Shown piece by piece: positions 51,032 through 62,760 of a stretch of 64,000 bases of DNA. The number at the start of each line of letters is the position of its first letter. Position 1 is the first letter of the stretch. The notes under the pieces were generated by a model. It was not told the DNA's origin and made no database searches. It saw only the letters and a program-made list of their open reading frames with translations. The DNA comes from Aphelocoma coerulescens (lineage: Eukaryota > Chordata > Aves > Passeriformes > Corvidae), in assembly GCF_041296385.1 (NCBI RefSeq), contig NC_091033.1, positions 11,488,001-11,552,000 of the forward strand, in the 5' to 3' direction. The translations under genes and the position numbers were made by a program.

Positions 51032-53646
51032 AACCACAGTGTCTGCAGGGTCTTATTTCAGCAAGTGTTTTTACCCTGGAAGGGAAATGTAGTCTGGGGA
51101 AGGAAGCAGCATTTAGTCACTGTCTGGGTGTACGGGATACGTGCGTGCCCATGCAAGTGTGTAAATCTGATGCTGTCAGCAAAACTTGCTGTCTCCTGAC
51201 AGACACCCCGTGCAGCCTTCAAAACTCCTACAGTCAATCCTCTCACCTGTCAGCCTGAAAGATAACCTGGAGTGCTCTTCCCTTCTCTTCCTCCACAAAA
51301 ACACCAGCAGAGGTACAGTTCTGTCACTTGGAAATATGAAGATTCTGGGGTTCTCCAGCACAGCCTCTCTCCGAGGGGTTATTTGAAACATTTTTATCTT
51401 CTAGCTCGCTTAAAACTCTAACAAATAAAACTAAATGATGGTGTTAATTTTATCTGCTGCTCCATGTACTGCTGCAGTCTTCAGTCTTCCAACCGCGGTC
51501 CAGCCTCCAGCGGCGCAGGCAGCGGAGCTGGAGCAGTGGGCTCTGGCTGGCTTTACAAGATGCCTCAGATAATAATCTGTCAATTTATCTTCCTCCACTA
51601 TTCTCTACTGCTTTCCACGGGGGGGCAGGGGGGTAACAAAAAATGTTCCCAAAGCCTTTTTATTTTTTTTGGCTGCACACGTATGTCTGTAATTATCAAA
51701 GCATCACTTAACGTTCGCTAAGACAGATCGCGTCATTGAACAATTCATTTTCAGCACTGCAGCCTGGTATGACTGGGCCTTTTGGCATAATTGAATCCAG
51801 ACTACTGCTGTCAAAACAGGGAATTTATGAATAATAAATTGATTGTAGCCAGCAAAGCTAAGTCTGAAAGATAGCGGGTTATGTCAAGGAATAAGAAGAA
51901 ATTTAAAAACACAATAAAGATTAATTTAGAATCAAACTTGCAATGCTTCCATGGTGGACAATAAAGCAAATAAAACTGATGTTCTTCTATGACATAACTT
52001 ACAGTTATGCCACAAAGTGCTTATGCTCACAGACAGAAATAAGTGGAGAAAAAACACCTGCACACCTAAAATGTTAGGGCAAATATGAGATGCAATGTAA
52101 TAATTCAACACTGTGGATGTTGTCACAGCCCTGATGGTTTCTAGGTTGGGTTATCACAGTTTATAGAAGAGCTAATGTGTTTTATTAGATCAGCTGATAA
52201 GCAGAACAGCAGCAGGCAAGCGTTCTGGCATGGCATGTGTTTGTGAGATCTCTGAACTTCAAACAAGCACGCTTCAAGGCTTCTGTACCACCAAAAGGCG
52301 AAAATAGAGATACAAAGGAACTCCACCCACCAAAGAAACAGCCAGAATTAATGGCCACAACTGAAGGCAGAAAGTAAGCTGTAGGGTGAGACTGTCTTTA
52401 CAGCAAAGGCACTTAGGAGATGGAACAAAGGGTCACAAGGAGGAACACGTTCCCTATCCCATCGCTTTGAAATCATGATGAGCTGCCTGTCTGCAAAGAG
52501 CATTTTAACTGCACAGAAGTTACAGGAGCAACGGAGTCATGGGGTAAAATCCTGCAGCCTGTGATCTGTAGAAGGTACTCTGTGACTTCTCAGTCCCTCA
52601 GGGCCTTAGACTGTGTTAACCTCTGCCTGTCCTGTGAGCACCCAGGGCTGTGCAAGTCCAGGCACCACATGCAGCTCATCTGCTAAGAGGAGCTAATTAA
52701 GACAGCACTGCTGGTTCAAAGAGGGGACTCCAGCAATTTCTACATCTCCTGTTACTCCTGTTGTCTGGGAAATTGTTTTCCATTTAACTTTCTTTAGCTT
52801 GTGTCTCTGATCATAGACTTCACAACCCCACTAAGCCTCCATCACTGTTTCCGGATTCCTCTTGAATTCAGAACTAGCCTGATTTGATGATCTTCAGCAC
52901 TGCTTCAATCATTGTGGATGAGAGTCTACCAGGGCAAACACCTGCCCAAACCTCCAGCTTTCAACACTTGCTCTGCATGTGCTGGCCAAACTCCCTGCAC
53001 ATCACCTGTAGGTCAGACCACAGGAATGGCAGAGGCATGGACTAATAGGAGCAGATGGTCCTCCAGCTTAATGGTTCCCAGGGAGCCAGTGGACTCGATG
53101 AAGTAATCATTAGCAGCACATTATGTTGGTTTCATGACAAATTGTCCTCCAGGAATGTAAAAAGTTAACACAGGATCAAGACCTCTCTTCAGAAGTTTGC
53201 CATTAACAGATGGTCAATTATTCTACTTTTAAATAAAATGAGTAATCATAACTGAACTCAATTTACACAAGACACATAGAAAGTTCCATAACTGCCTCAA
53301 ATTCATTCTTCTCTTAAAACAAAAAGTTCAAATAAGCCAAACAAGAAAAAAATGGTATGACCTGGATCCATCCTTGTTCACACAGCAAATTGAAAGTAAC
53401 CACTTCCAACTCGGTGGATTTATGAAGATTGGTGCTAAAATAAGGAGAAAACTGTTGGGATGAGGTCTTCTCTGGCAACATTCTGAATAAACATTACTGA
53501 CATTTTAGCTGGGGCATGCCCTGATTCCTAATAACACCCAGGTTTCCAGCCCCGTATTCCTGGCCTGGATTCACTGCAGTCACATCTGCAAAGCACTGTA
53601 GAAACCTAGGACATCTACAAAGCTCTACATTTAAGCTGTGAATTTG
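51032..53646. other. Unique non-coding DNA, no gene seen
   Basis: No supported gene. A CpG-bearing patch at 51,494-51,525 (CCGCGG, then GCGGCGCAGG) is followed by a near-palindrome CAGATAATAATCTG. The AT-rich stretch 51,770-51,860 has the look of conserved non-coding DNA, unproven. Confidence 0.5.
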
Positions 53647-53679
53647 AAAAAAAAAAAAACCAAACCAAAACCAACCAAC
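53647..53679. repeat. A-rich tract grading into CCAAA repeat
   Basis: A run of 13 A followed by CCAAACCAAAACCAACCAAC. The composition is the reverse complement of the T/G tract at 50.97 kb. Confidence 0.75.
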
Positions 53680-54944
53680 TCTGCCATCTGCTAGTAAATG
53701 AAACCAGGGGTTTATTGGCAAGATTTTCAATAAGGAAATGGTTCTCAGAACAAGACTGATTCCAATGACAAGATACAGTAATTGGGGCAAACAGATAAAC
53801 TTTCAGTCATTGCATTGGCTACCAGCCTGAAAACATCTGTGGCTTTGGGTGCTCAGGTCAATTCAAAGGGCAAAAGTCACAATTTCAGGATAGTGAAAAT
53901 AGTAGAGGCTTTCTGCAAACCTCTGTTGACTTTGCTAAGAGCACAAACACTCAAAAAAGGAGACAGAAAACCTATCTATACATTTTTATGGATGTCTGTA
54001 TTCAGAAAAGAACTGCTCTGTGCCCTGACCTCTTATCATAGCTGGTCTTATTATATTCTTTTTCAATGGTATCGAGTGCTTCTATCATTATTAATAAGAC
54101 ATGTTGATATGACATTAATAAGACAAGCTAAGTTCTCCCCCACAGCCTGACAGAATACAGAGTAGCTGATAGGCTTCTGTTCTTCCAGAACTGATGGATT
54201 TTCTTATTCCCAAGTCTTTCCCCTGCCAACTGCTCTCCTTTCTCATCTAAGAGGCCTGGAGAGAAGCAGGACAGTGTGGAGGGGGGATGGAATCAAATGT
54301 TGCACAGATTTATCTTTGCCCACCTGGTCCTCTCTTCCCTTCCACCCACTGTGGAACATCAGGACGAGGCAGTGACAAGGGACTCCGTACCCCACGGAAG
54401 AGCTTTGTAACACTCCCCGCCTCAGCAGACTCTCTCTCTAACACACATATGTTTGACTTCACTGAAGAAGTTGCCAGGGAACCCAGCCATGATGGAAAAG
54501 CAAATCTATTCAGAAGGAGGAATGACACCTTCTCAAGGAAGGACCAAAATAGGATTAATGCTGGTTACACTTCCACCATCCTTTAGAAGATATTAAAAGT
54601 GCTTTGCAAATCAACAGCCTGCAACATCTCTCTTGGATGGTTAAGTACTCTTAATTTTCAAGGTCAAGCCTCACACTGTATCACAAAGACAAAAACTACA
54701 AGAGTCAAGAAACTCTCTCCCACGCAGAGGATTGTGATCTATTTTTTTCCTTCTTTCTCTGGTCCTGTTTTGGGGTGAACCTCAAATGTATAGTCATCAA
54801 CAACAAAGAGACACTTCCAAGGAAATATTTCAAGGAACATCTTTTCTTCTCAAAACCAGTTAAAATGTACAGATGAAACCTTATTTTGGATACTATAATG
54901 CTCATCACATTTCAGCCCTTTATGCTCTGCAGCTCTAAATGTTG
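53680..54944. other. Unique non-coding DNA, small tandem duplication
   Basis: No supported gene. ATTAATAAGACA occurs at 54,090 and 54,114 (24 bases apart). At 54,570-54,612 a piece (CCATCCTTTAGAAGA, then AAAGTGCTTTGCAAATC) resembles the TTCATCC and CTTTACAAA blocks of L3-like tails, too short to call. Confidence 0.5.
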
Positions 54945-55025
54945 CTGGTCAAATTTTACCCTTTCACACTGCAGTAAATCTGGGCTAAATCCACTGATTT
55001 AGCTGGAATTACTTGCGTTTCAAGC
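54945..55025. repeat. Ancient palindromic amniote repeat remnant
   Basis: The order GGTCAAATTTTACCCTTTCA, CACTGCAGTAAATCTGGGCT, AAATCCACTGATTTAGCTGG, AATTACTTGCG follows a known-looking palindromic repeat found across reptiles and birds, whose arms read roughly as CAAATTCTG, then TGTAAATCTGGAGTAAC and back. The left arm is well kept; the right arm after 55,000 is decayed. The palindromic form suggests a non-autonomous DNA transposon, but that is inference. Confidence 0.5.
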
Positions 55026-57844
55026 TCATCTCCTAGAGCATGAAAATGTTATTTGTGGTAAAATGAGTTATTGTATTTTTCTCTCCATTAACATTGATGT
55101 GTTTCATGTAGCAAATACTGGACGTAGCCACTGTGTGCACCACTGATGATGAGGGAAATCAGTAAAAGATCAGAACTTAATTGTTAAATGATCTTTCAGA
55201 TTGTCAGAAAATTAATGGCACACTGTGGGCCATGTAGTGCATGCCTTGGAAATCTCAGTGCAAGTTCCCAGCTCATTTAAATAATTTCAGTTTATACATT
55301 TAATTTGCTCTTTGTGCAGACATTTAATTTGCTTTTGTTTTGTTTTTTAAAGAAAAACACCACGTATTAGGAATCTTTATGCACGCACATGTACATACAC
55401 AATTTCCAAGAAAGTGCTATTTTCAAGCAAATTATATGAAATGTAAAATTAACAAAATGCAAATAATATAAACAATCTAAATTAAATATTAAAACAATGC
55501 TATATTTGAATGACTGGATTTTATTTTCATAAGAAGCTCAACTATAAAGCATTCTTACCAATGCAACACCCAGCTGTTTGGTGTTTAGCAGCAGAATAAC
55601 ATTATTCTAGTGCAGCTGCTGTTATTGTTTGCTGTATTTCTGCCAACTCGTGGAAGCCAGAGATGTTCGTCTCGCAGAGAGGGACAGCTCTGATGAAAGC
55701 TCCAGTTTGACAGATGCTCCCATCAACAACTTTGTTCCTCTGATTGACTACACGGTATTTTAGGCAAATTAACCTGTCCAAAAAAATTCTTTATTGCTAT
55801 GCTTGTGGCACAGATGGAAATATGAACTTGACAATTCTGGGTATTGGCTTAGCAATTAACTGAGATGTTTCAATAGACTAATGAACTTTCATTCAAAGCA
55901 TGCTCCCTGTCAGGAGAAGAGACAGGCTGTTGTTTGAGGAAGTGTTACAGAATGTCAAATAGATCTTGACAGTGATGCTACTATGAAATCTGAAATATTA
56001 GAGAGGCACAGAAAGGAAGTAATTTAACACCTTTATAATCTCGGGTGATCTGAGATGAATCTTTATTATCAAAGTCTGAAACTCTATAGCATTTTACAGT
56101 CCTTTTGCTGTAATTCACACCCTGGATAATAACAGTTCTCAGTCACTACAGCTGTTCCATTTTGAATGGTCACCCATTATAGAAGAGAAAAGAAAAAAAT
56201 CAAGCCATCATTCTTCTGTTTTATGAAGATATTAGCATCCAACTAAATAATTATCTAAGAAACTATTACAGAAAATGCAAATTATCTGAAATAGTATGGT
56301 AAAAGCAGAACTACGCATAATTAGTGTATCTAGATAAATATTAAAATCATTTATTTTCTTCAGGAGAAACAAAAGGAAGGTTCTAGGGCAGGCTGAAGAA
56401 AACATACAGACATGACTTGAAAACATGCATTTGATAAACTGAATTGACATTTCTGGAATCCAGCTTACACCGTGTATGTAGTGCTCTTAATGCAGTAACA
56501 CTGGACAAATCTCATCCTTGATGGCCTAATTCCTGCACATTTCCAGGATGGGGGACAAGAGGAGCAGGCCAGAGTAACAGTCTGCTAGATCAGCACTGAA
56601 AATCTGATGCTTCTCCCAGCTATATTTTTCAATCCAATTTATTCAACACAGGCAATCTATTCTTTAATTTTCTGAGAGGTACATTATATTTATTTTTTGG
56701 GGAGGAGCTAAACCTGTTCCATTACAGTCAGGTACCTAACGCTGGGTAAAAACGTGCACTGTGACAAAATAAAATCCACTTTTCCTACATACCTTGTAAA
56801 CAGCTTGAATCTTATCATAAAATATTAAAGCCTAATATTGCAGTTGGTTGCTTCTGAGTATCAAGACTTGGAATAGCCCCAAGCATGTCAAACACGCATT
56901 GGAAACGGTACATTTTTGAAGCAAGGCAACGTGTTAACTGATATTCTGCAATATTTAGTCTAAAAAACTTTGAGTGGTTCTTAAAATTCTTGAAACCATT
57001 AACTACTTGATGACCTAATAGAACGAAAATGACCAACAAAATTTAAGTGGGCTTTTTAAAAAGTCACCAATAAATAAAATAATATGAAAATACTGCTCTG
57101 CTGCTGTATTTAATACTACAACAGGAAAATTGCTTCTCCTACTTAATCTAACTGCAGTATTCCCACTGGTTTCATACTAATTCCACATATTAGCCTGTAA
57201 CTTGGACAAGTGCCATACTAGAGTGATTCTTTGAGCTGACAAATTAACAAACCAGGTAAGATGGGCAAACAGCCCTGACCTGTGACTGCCTTCATCTTCC
57301 AGGTATACCAAGGGCAAGGTTGGATCTCTGGATGCCACTCACTTGCTGCTCCAGAGCAAAGCCCAACCCCTCCTCCATACAAACAACTGGATAAATCATT
57401 TATCCTGACTCCTTTCTCAAACTGTTAGATGCTGCTTACTTCTATTCCTCTTGATGCTTACAGCCATAAGTATCATAATTAATTATGCAGACTATTATTG
57501 TACATGACATACCTGCTTTTTACATTTAACCACCAGAGCAAACTGTTTAGCTATGACAAATAGGAATACATGTTTCCCGTGCTCTACTTTTCATTAAAGA
57601 AGAGAATCACAGAAAACCAGGCTATTTTTGTTGACCAGAATCAAATAGGAATGTTTTCTATCTGCCACCTTATAGGTTCCTCCCAAAATTTCCTGTTTCA
57701 CACAATTTCCCAACACCAATTTATGAACATTTCTTTATCTCTGGAGATATAATACAAAACCTAAAGCAGTCAGAAGGCAAATATACATTTAAGCAACTTT
57801 CAGCTAGACATGATTTTCAGCAACACGTTCCTCACCTAAACTAC
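55026..57844. other. Unique non-coding DNA, candidate conserved block
   Basis: No supported gene. ACATTTAATTTGCT is repeated at 55,296 and 55,320. The stretch 55,480-55,860 stands out as possibly conserved: it has clustered CpG (TTCGTCTCGCAG at about 55,666) in otherwise AT-rich DNA and a 50-codon open frame. 56,000-57,840 is AT-rich and featureless. Confidence 0.5.
55296..55333. repeat. 24-base tandem duplication
   Basis: The 14-mer ACATTTAATTTGCT begins at 55,296 and again at 55,320, a simple local duplication. Confidence 0.75.
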
Positions 57845-57853
57845 TCACCCTGA
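57845..57853. repeat. Left target-site duplication of the LTR
   Basis: TCACCCTGA directly before the TG start of the LTR, identical to the bases directly after its CA end. Confidence 0.7.
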
Positions 57854-58308
57854 TGCCCTGAAGATTTTTTGCCTTTTCTTTTATACCCCTGTTATACCTT
57901 TTTACAACTTCTGTATTCCTAGTGCTTTTTGCCTACATTCTTGGACTTGTTTGCCAGGCTAAGAGACAAAACATTTTAGAAGCTTCGTAGGTAGGGGTTA
58001 GTGTGCCCCAGACCCCAAGGTCCTCTCCAGAACACATTCTGTAAACCAAGATAGAACCATCCAGGGGAAGGTTCCTTGGGGAGGGGGGCTCATTCAAGCC
58101 TCTCATTGGGGAATTTTTGGTGGATATGCTAATTAGTAAGACCTCTAATGTTGTACCAGATCTTTTGGGGGTGGGCATTGCGATGTGCATGGAGGTGCAC
58201 TTGACCTGGATGTGTGCACCTAAGGATCCTTAAAATAAATAGCAAGGTAAAATCCCTTCTTCCCCTTCTAACCGTGTTTCACTCTTGATTTTAAGACCAG
58301 GAAAGGCA
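57854..58308 (+). mobile_element. Solo LTR of an endogenous retrovirus
   Basis: A 455-base unit that starts TGCC and ends GGCA, so it has the TG...CA ends and a 4-base inverted terminus usual for LTRs. It is flanked by the same 9 bases, TCACCCTGA, at 57,845-57,853 and 58,309-58,317. A poly-A signal AATAAA is at 58,234-58,239, about 75 bases from the right end, placing the LTR on the plus strand. No internal retroviral region (gag, pol, env or primer-binding site) adjoins it, so recombination between two LTRs probably removed the body. Retroviral target duplications are usually 4-6 bases; part of the 9-base match may be chance. The exact family is not recognised. Confidence 0.72.
58234..58239 (+). 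promoter_or_regulatory. Poly-A signal inside the LTR
   Basis: AATAAA in the 3' half of the LTR, in the usual place for the R region of a retroviral LTR. It supports the plus-strand reading. Confidence 0.6.
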
Positions 58309-58317
58309 TCACCCTGA
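58309..58317. repeat. Right target-site duplication of the LTR
   Basis: TCACCCTGA directly after the CA end of the LTR, identical to the left flank. Confidence 0.7.
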
Positions 58318-61300
58318 TACCGCTGAATCAAGTGATGAAATACCAGAGTTCAGAGCTAAAGGGGACAATTCAAAGCAAAAAGGGTTTGAGGAAAGAGACT
58401 CAGTGAGGAATTACTCCAGCCAGAACAGGGAAGGTAGGCTGAATCCCTCGAGAGGAACAGCAGCCCTGTTAGTAGCAAGTGGAAGGTCAACAGATAGCCC
58501 TGTTCAGAGGCAAAAATAATGGGGATCTCTTTGTTTAAAGGTGATAGAAGAGCAAAAAACTCTGAGGACATTTGGCATCCTGCCGAGATCAGTGCAGTAT
58601 TTGTGTCCCAGTGCACCTGGTTTATATTCTCCAGCACAGTGGCTGGGGAGCAGGATGTCAGGCTGGAGCTCTCCAGAACCGCTCTGTCTGTGAGGGATGC
58701 GCCGTTGAACAGGGAGAAGTGGGCAGACGACCTATTGACTACACAGATCAATTCCTTTTGTTATCCTGGCCCATGAAACTCTGCCAAATTTTAGCACCAG
58801 TAAAATCATCTGAAATTCCCTTTTAACTTGAGGATGAGGTTTCCGGCTCTTTAGAGCAGCCTGCTCTGATAGGAGGCAATGCAAAGACACTGCTGAAAGA
58901 ACACTGCAGGGAAAGGCCAAGAAAAGTTCTGTTTGCCAGAAAGTGGAGTTGAAAGGCTTGCCTTGGGAACTGTAATCAAACGGCCAGATTAAAGCAGTGC
59001 TGGATCTCCTGAAGTCCACAGGAATTCTCAGGAAGGCCCCGCTCACGCCCCGAGAAGACAATGAGTCAGCAGCTGCTCTCTCTGTTTGAAAAGCTCCTCT
59101 ATTTCTTCCTCCATTTAGTTTGTATCAGACTGAAGATCAAAGAACTGGTTACTGTCACATGCCTGGTACCTCCTGAAGCACAGGGTACGTCAGAGGGCAG
59201 AGGAATGAGCTCCATTACACTGGAGGAGAATAAAGCTGGGGGGACTGGAGAGGGACAGCTGATGTAACAGCAACAGGGGAGAACCCCAGCCCCACACCTA
59301 GCAAACAGCGGGACTAACCCTGTGTGAGGACAGATCCTGGATGCATTCTGTGGTGCTTTGAAGTGATGGAAAGAGGAGAAGGCAACATTGCTTGAGTGAG
59401 GAACATATCTATAGCTATATAAACACAAACATATATACATCAAAATATTTACAGCTGTACGCTTTCGTAAATCACTGCGCTGCCTTCAGTCTGCAAAACA
59501 TTGCTGGTGATTTCAACAGCTAATTACTTGGTATTTTCCCCCTCATTCTCCTAGTTTTTTATTCACTATAAAAATGACAGTTGTAACTCCTATAAAATGT
59601 TGATTCAATTTGAGACACTTGGTAAATTTACCATCACCACTTCCAAAGCGAGATTAAGGAACGCCCTACCAACCTGTTCCTGGTTTATAAATAAATTGTA
59701 CTTCCTGACGCAGAAATTAAATGTGTTGCTTGGGTAAGGTGGTGAACTGCAGCCAGACTTACATTTTATGGAAATCTGTGACAAACAGGCTAATAAGGAT
59801 TCTTTATTTTTCATTTACCAAGTTCCATCTTTCTGTATGAGCAATATACTATGTAAGAGATGACTATGAGCTTTTCTCTGCAATAAATCTGATATATTCT
59901 CCCTTATTTAACTATTATTTAACTACTGACTGTTCAAAAGGAAATCAGGCCATTCTTAAAGCTGAATCCTAAACAATCTTTCTCTTTCATTTTTCACAGC
60001 ACAGCTTTTTACTTTCTTGAGTCATCAAACTGACAACTACAGTCCCATTTTGGTTGAAATGGTAAAAAGGTGTTTCAGTGCTTGCTGCTGCCCAGTCGTG
60101 ATAATTGTGGGTGTAAACGCTTGCCCTTGTTTCAGAATTGGGAGTTGGAGGCTGCATCCTGCCCATCATATTTAATTATCACCATAAGCTCTCCTCCTCC
60201 TCCTGCCTATTCCAATGATGGAACATAGCTCATACTACATTGGTGAATTTTTTAATGTAGGCACATTTCCTTATTATGGTTTGCATTGTGCTTAGCACAG
60301 TAGGACTCTGTCCCTATGTGGCATCATAAAACAGTAAGCATAAAATAACAGTAGTAATTATCAGTAGAAAATAATTAGATGAAAAAGACTGTGACCTCCC
60401 AGTGACAAATCACATAAAACCCCAGTACATAAAGCATTCAGGATTCTTAAAAGCATCAGCACCAGCAGAAGTCATGCTGGTGATAAAGACAACGCAAGAA
60501 TCCATGGATGGAAATATTCTACTGCCCTCTGGGAGCATTTCCATCCACTGTAGACACGTCTGTGCTCTTCTGTAATGGGGAAAGACAGGCTCACCTGGAA
60601 GCTGGTGAGTCACCCAGAAGGAGCATCTCTGTCTGCACCAGCTACACACAGAATGGGGGCAGAATGGGGTTGACTTCATCACCTCATTTGGAGACCAATG
60701 CTAAGAGATTGAAGCCCTCCCCTCTGGAAAATGGGGCATGGACTGCATGACAGAAGCTTCTTAAGGTGCTTTATGCCACTGAACCTGCAATGTTTTGCTC
60801 TGAACTGCAGTGATGCAGTATTATGAGAGGTTTCTCAGCAACTCAGAAGATGACACATCAGGAAGCAGCGTGCACCTTGCAGAGCACTTAATGTTCAATT
60901 CAGACATTCAGAAACAGAATCTTTTCAGAGAGTCAATGATAAGCCACAGCAGCCACCCAGAGTCCTGCCCAGCATTGCTGGTGATGTCACTCAACACAGC
61001 TCCCCTGATTACAATCACAGTTAAACACTAGACTTGAGCTGAGGATCCATCTCATGGTTTCTTTTGTTCAGAGGTCTCTATATACTTATTTCTCATTTTT
61101 CAGCCAGGCAACATGAAAACACTAATAGAAAAGAAGCATCCCCACAAAGGCGATAATGAGATGGCAAATCTAGCGATTCTCCTGGAGCTCCTGTAAGCAA
61201 CAAAAAAGGAGCTGTTTGAAGTAGAGGTTTCCGTCAGAAACACAGAGGGTAATCTTTTAAATACTGCATTTATTCAATAAAAATATTTCAGTGAGGCTGC

Positions 61301-62494
61301 ACAGGCTACATGCTTGCAAGGGAGCCTCTCCAATCCTCTGGGTAATGAGTCCACAGTCACAGCTCCAGCCAGGAGCTCCAGGATCACGCTGCATCTGTTC
61401 TACAGACAGAAGGTGCAGGAGGTCTGACTCCAGCAGTTCCCATCTCTGGGGCAGAGGGCATATGTGGCTGTGCCACTGCAGAACAGCTTCCTCCATCTCC
61501 ACTGACCTGGCTCTATATCAGCACTTTCTCTTTTCCCTGTAATGCCTAGAAATGACCTATTTATTTGACGTGCAGCTCAGTGCCTTAATAACTTTGCCAT
61601 TAGTGATGGAATTTGCATCCTCACTAATGCTTGGACTGTGGAATTATCAAAAATACCATTGAAAATATTAATGATTCTGTCACTGAATGGCACATTTTTA
61701 ATGGCACCTACTGTATTAAACCAAGTATGCTGTGAGCAAAAAGGATGTTTATTGAAAAGAATGTTTAGTTTGCAAAGCTTGGGTGCTGTCCAGCCTGACT
61801 GGCTGTATGCATTAAGCAAATCCCTGTCCAGAGATTACAGCACAATTTCCTCTCATTAGTGTGAAGTGAGTGACATTTTGAACTTTTGTGGGAAGACATG
61901 TTTCAAGAAATCAGAGAAGCTGGTGTCTGGAACGTAACCACAGCGTCATTACTGCCACTGTGCTGGGTGATAACTCAATAGCAGCTCTAAAAACTGACCT
62001 GCAAGAGCATCCCTGGAAATGGTTCCTTCCCAGGAGTTACAGCACAGCCTGAAAAGTGCACTTTATAACTTGGTATAGAGACTGTTAACCAGCTATGGTC
62101 TCTCATGGCCATACTCTTCTATCCCTTGAACACTGAGAAGGTGGTAATGAATCTCTCCCCAAAGATACAGAAAATACATCCCTTTACCAACTTCCCTTCT
62201 GGCAACGGGAAAGAGATGGTTTTGCCCAAGTCTGTGGGCTCTGCTTTGGGAAGCAGCAGCTGGCTTGCTCACTTCCACTGCCTCAGAGGCATAATTCCCT
62301 TCTTCAGCTGGAAAGCAGAAAAAGCTTTCTCTCCTTACTCCCTCCTTTGAAAAACCTCATACACAGAGGGCTGTGAGGGAAGGACTGCTGGTTCTCCACT
62401 GCTTCCCCAGAGCCCTGAGCTGCTGTAACTCAGCTGAGCACCATCTACTGAAACAATCGTTTGTTTATATTAAACCTTACTTCAAACATGGTAA
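58318..62494. other. Unique non-coding DNA with a hairpin motif
   Basis: No supported gene. The notable structure is an inverted repeat around an ATTTGCAT octamer at 61,598-61,629, inside a stretch (61,560-61,690) that looks conserved. Frames of about 100-130 codons at 58,356-59,443 have no recognisable domain. Confidence 0.5.
61598..61629. other. Inverted repeat around an octamer motif
   Basis: CATTAGTGA (61,598-61,606) and TCACTAATG (61,621-61,629) are exact reverse complements. Inside them GGA and TCC also pair, leaving a 7-base loop and one unpaired base. The POU-type octamer ATTTGCAT lies at 61,611-61,618 in the centre. It could be a DNA-binding site, a small RNA hairpin or chance. Confidence 0.6.
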
Positions 62495-62760
62495 TGGTAT
62501 CATTTTATATTTATACAGAGCTATTCATCCCAGAGGATCCCAAAATGTTTCAGCTACTTATGGGCAGCAGCTGTTTAATAGCGGATGGTATGACTGCACA
62601 GCAGTGCCGGGCAGGAGCAGGCAAGAGCTCCACATCCAACAGAAACTGCAGGGGGAATTCAGGCAGGTGAAACTGAATTACCCAAATTGCAATTTAGCCA
62701 AGACGCCTGGGGCTAACATCTCTCTGCTCACAAAATGTTGCCCTTAACAATTCGGAGGGC
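62495..62760 (+). repeat. Ancient SINE (LF-SINE/L3-like), copy A, well preserved
   Basis: About 265 bases colinear with a very old vertebrate repeat pattern. Blocks in order: CATTTTATATTTATACAGAG, CTATTCATCCCAGAGGATCC, GGGCAGCAGCTGTTTAATAG, GCAGTGCCGGGCAGGAGCAG, GGGGGAATTCAGGCAGG, AATTACCCAAATTGCAATTT, then AGCCAAGACGCCTGGGGCTA, ACATCTCTCTGCTCACAAAA. The opening TTTAT...TTCATCCC...GGATCCCAAA and the later GCCAAGACGCC...GGGGCTAACA match the remembered pattern of LF-SINE-type elements, known from coelacanth and as exapted enhancers and exons in tetrapods. The same element, more decayed, is at 43.3 kb on the same strand. It has no coding capacity. The family assignment needs a repeat-library search. 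Confidence 0.62.

Noticed and set aside
54287..54586. 99-codon frame with a charged, hydrophilic C-terminal half
   Set aside because: It looks slightly protein-like but matches no family I know and has no splice or promoter support.
54570..54612. L3-tail-like stretch
   Set aside because: Two short blocks in 40 bases could be chance.
57933..58190. 85-codon minus-strand frame
   Set aside because: It lies wholly inside the solo LTR and antisense to it.
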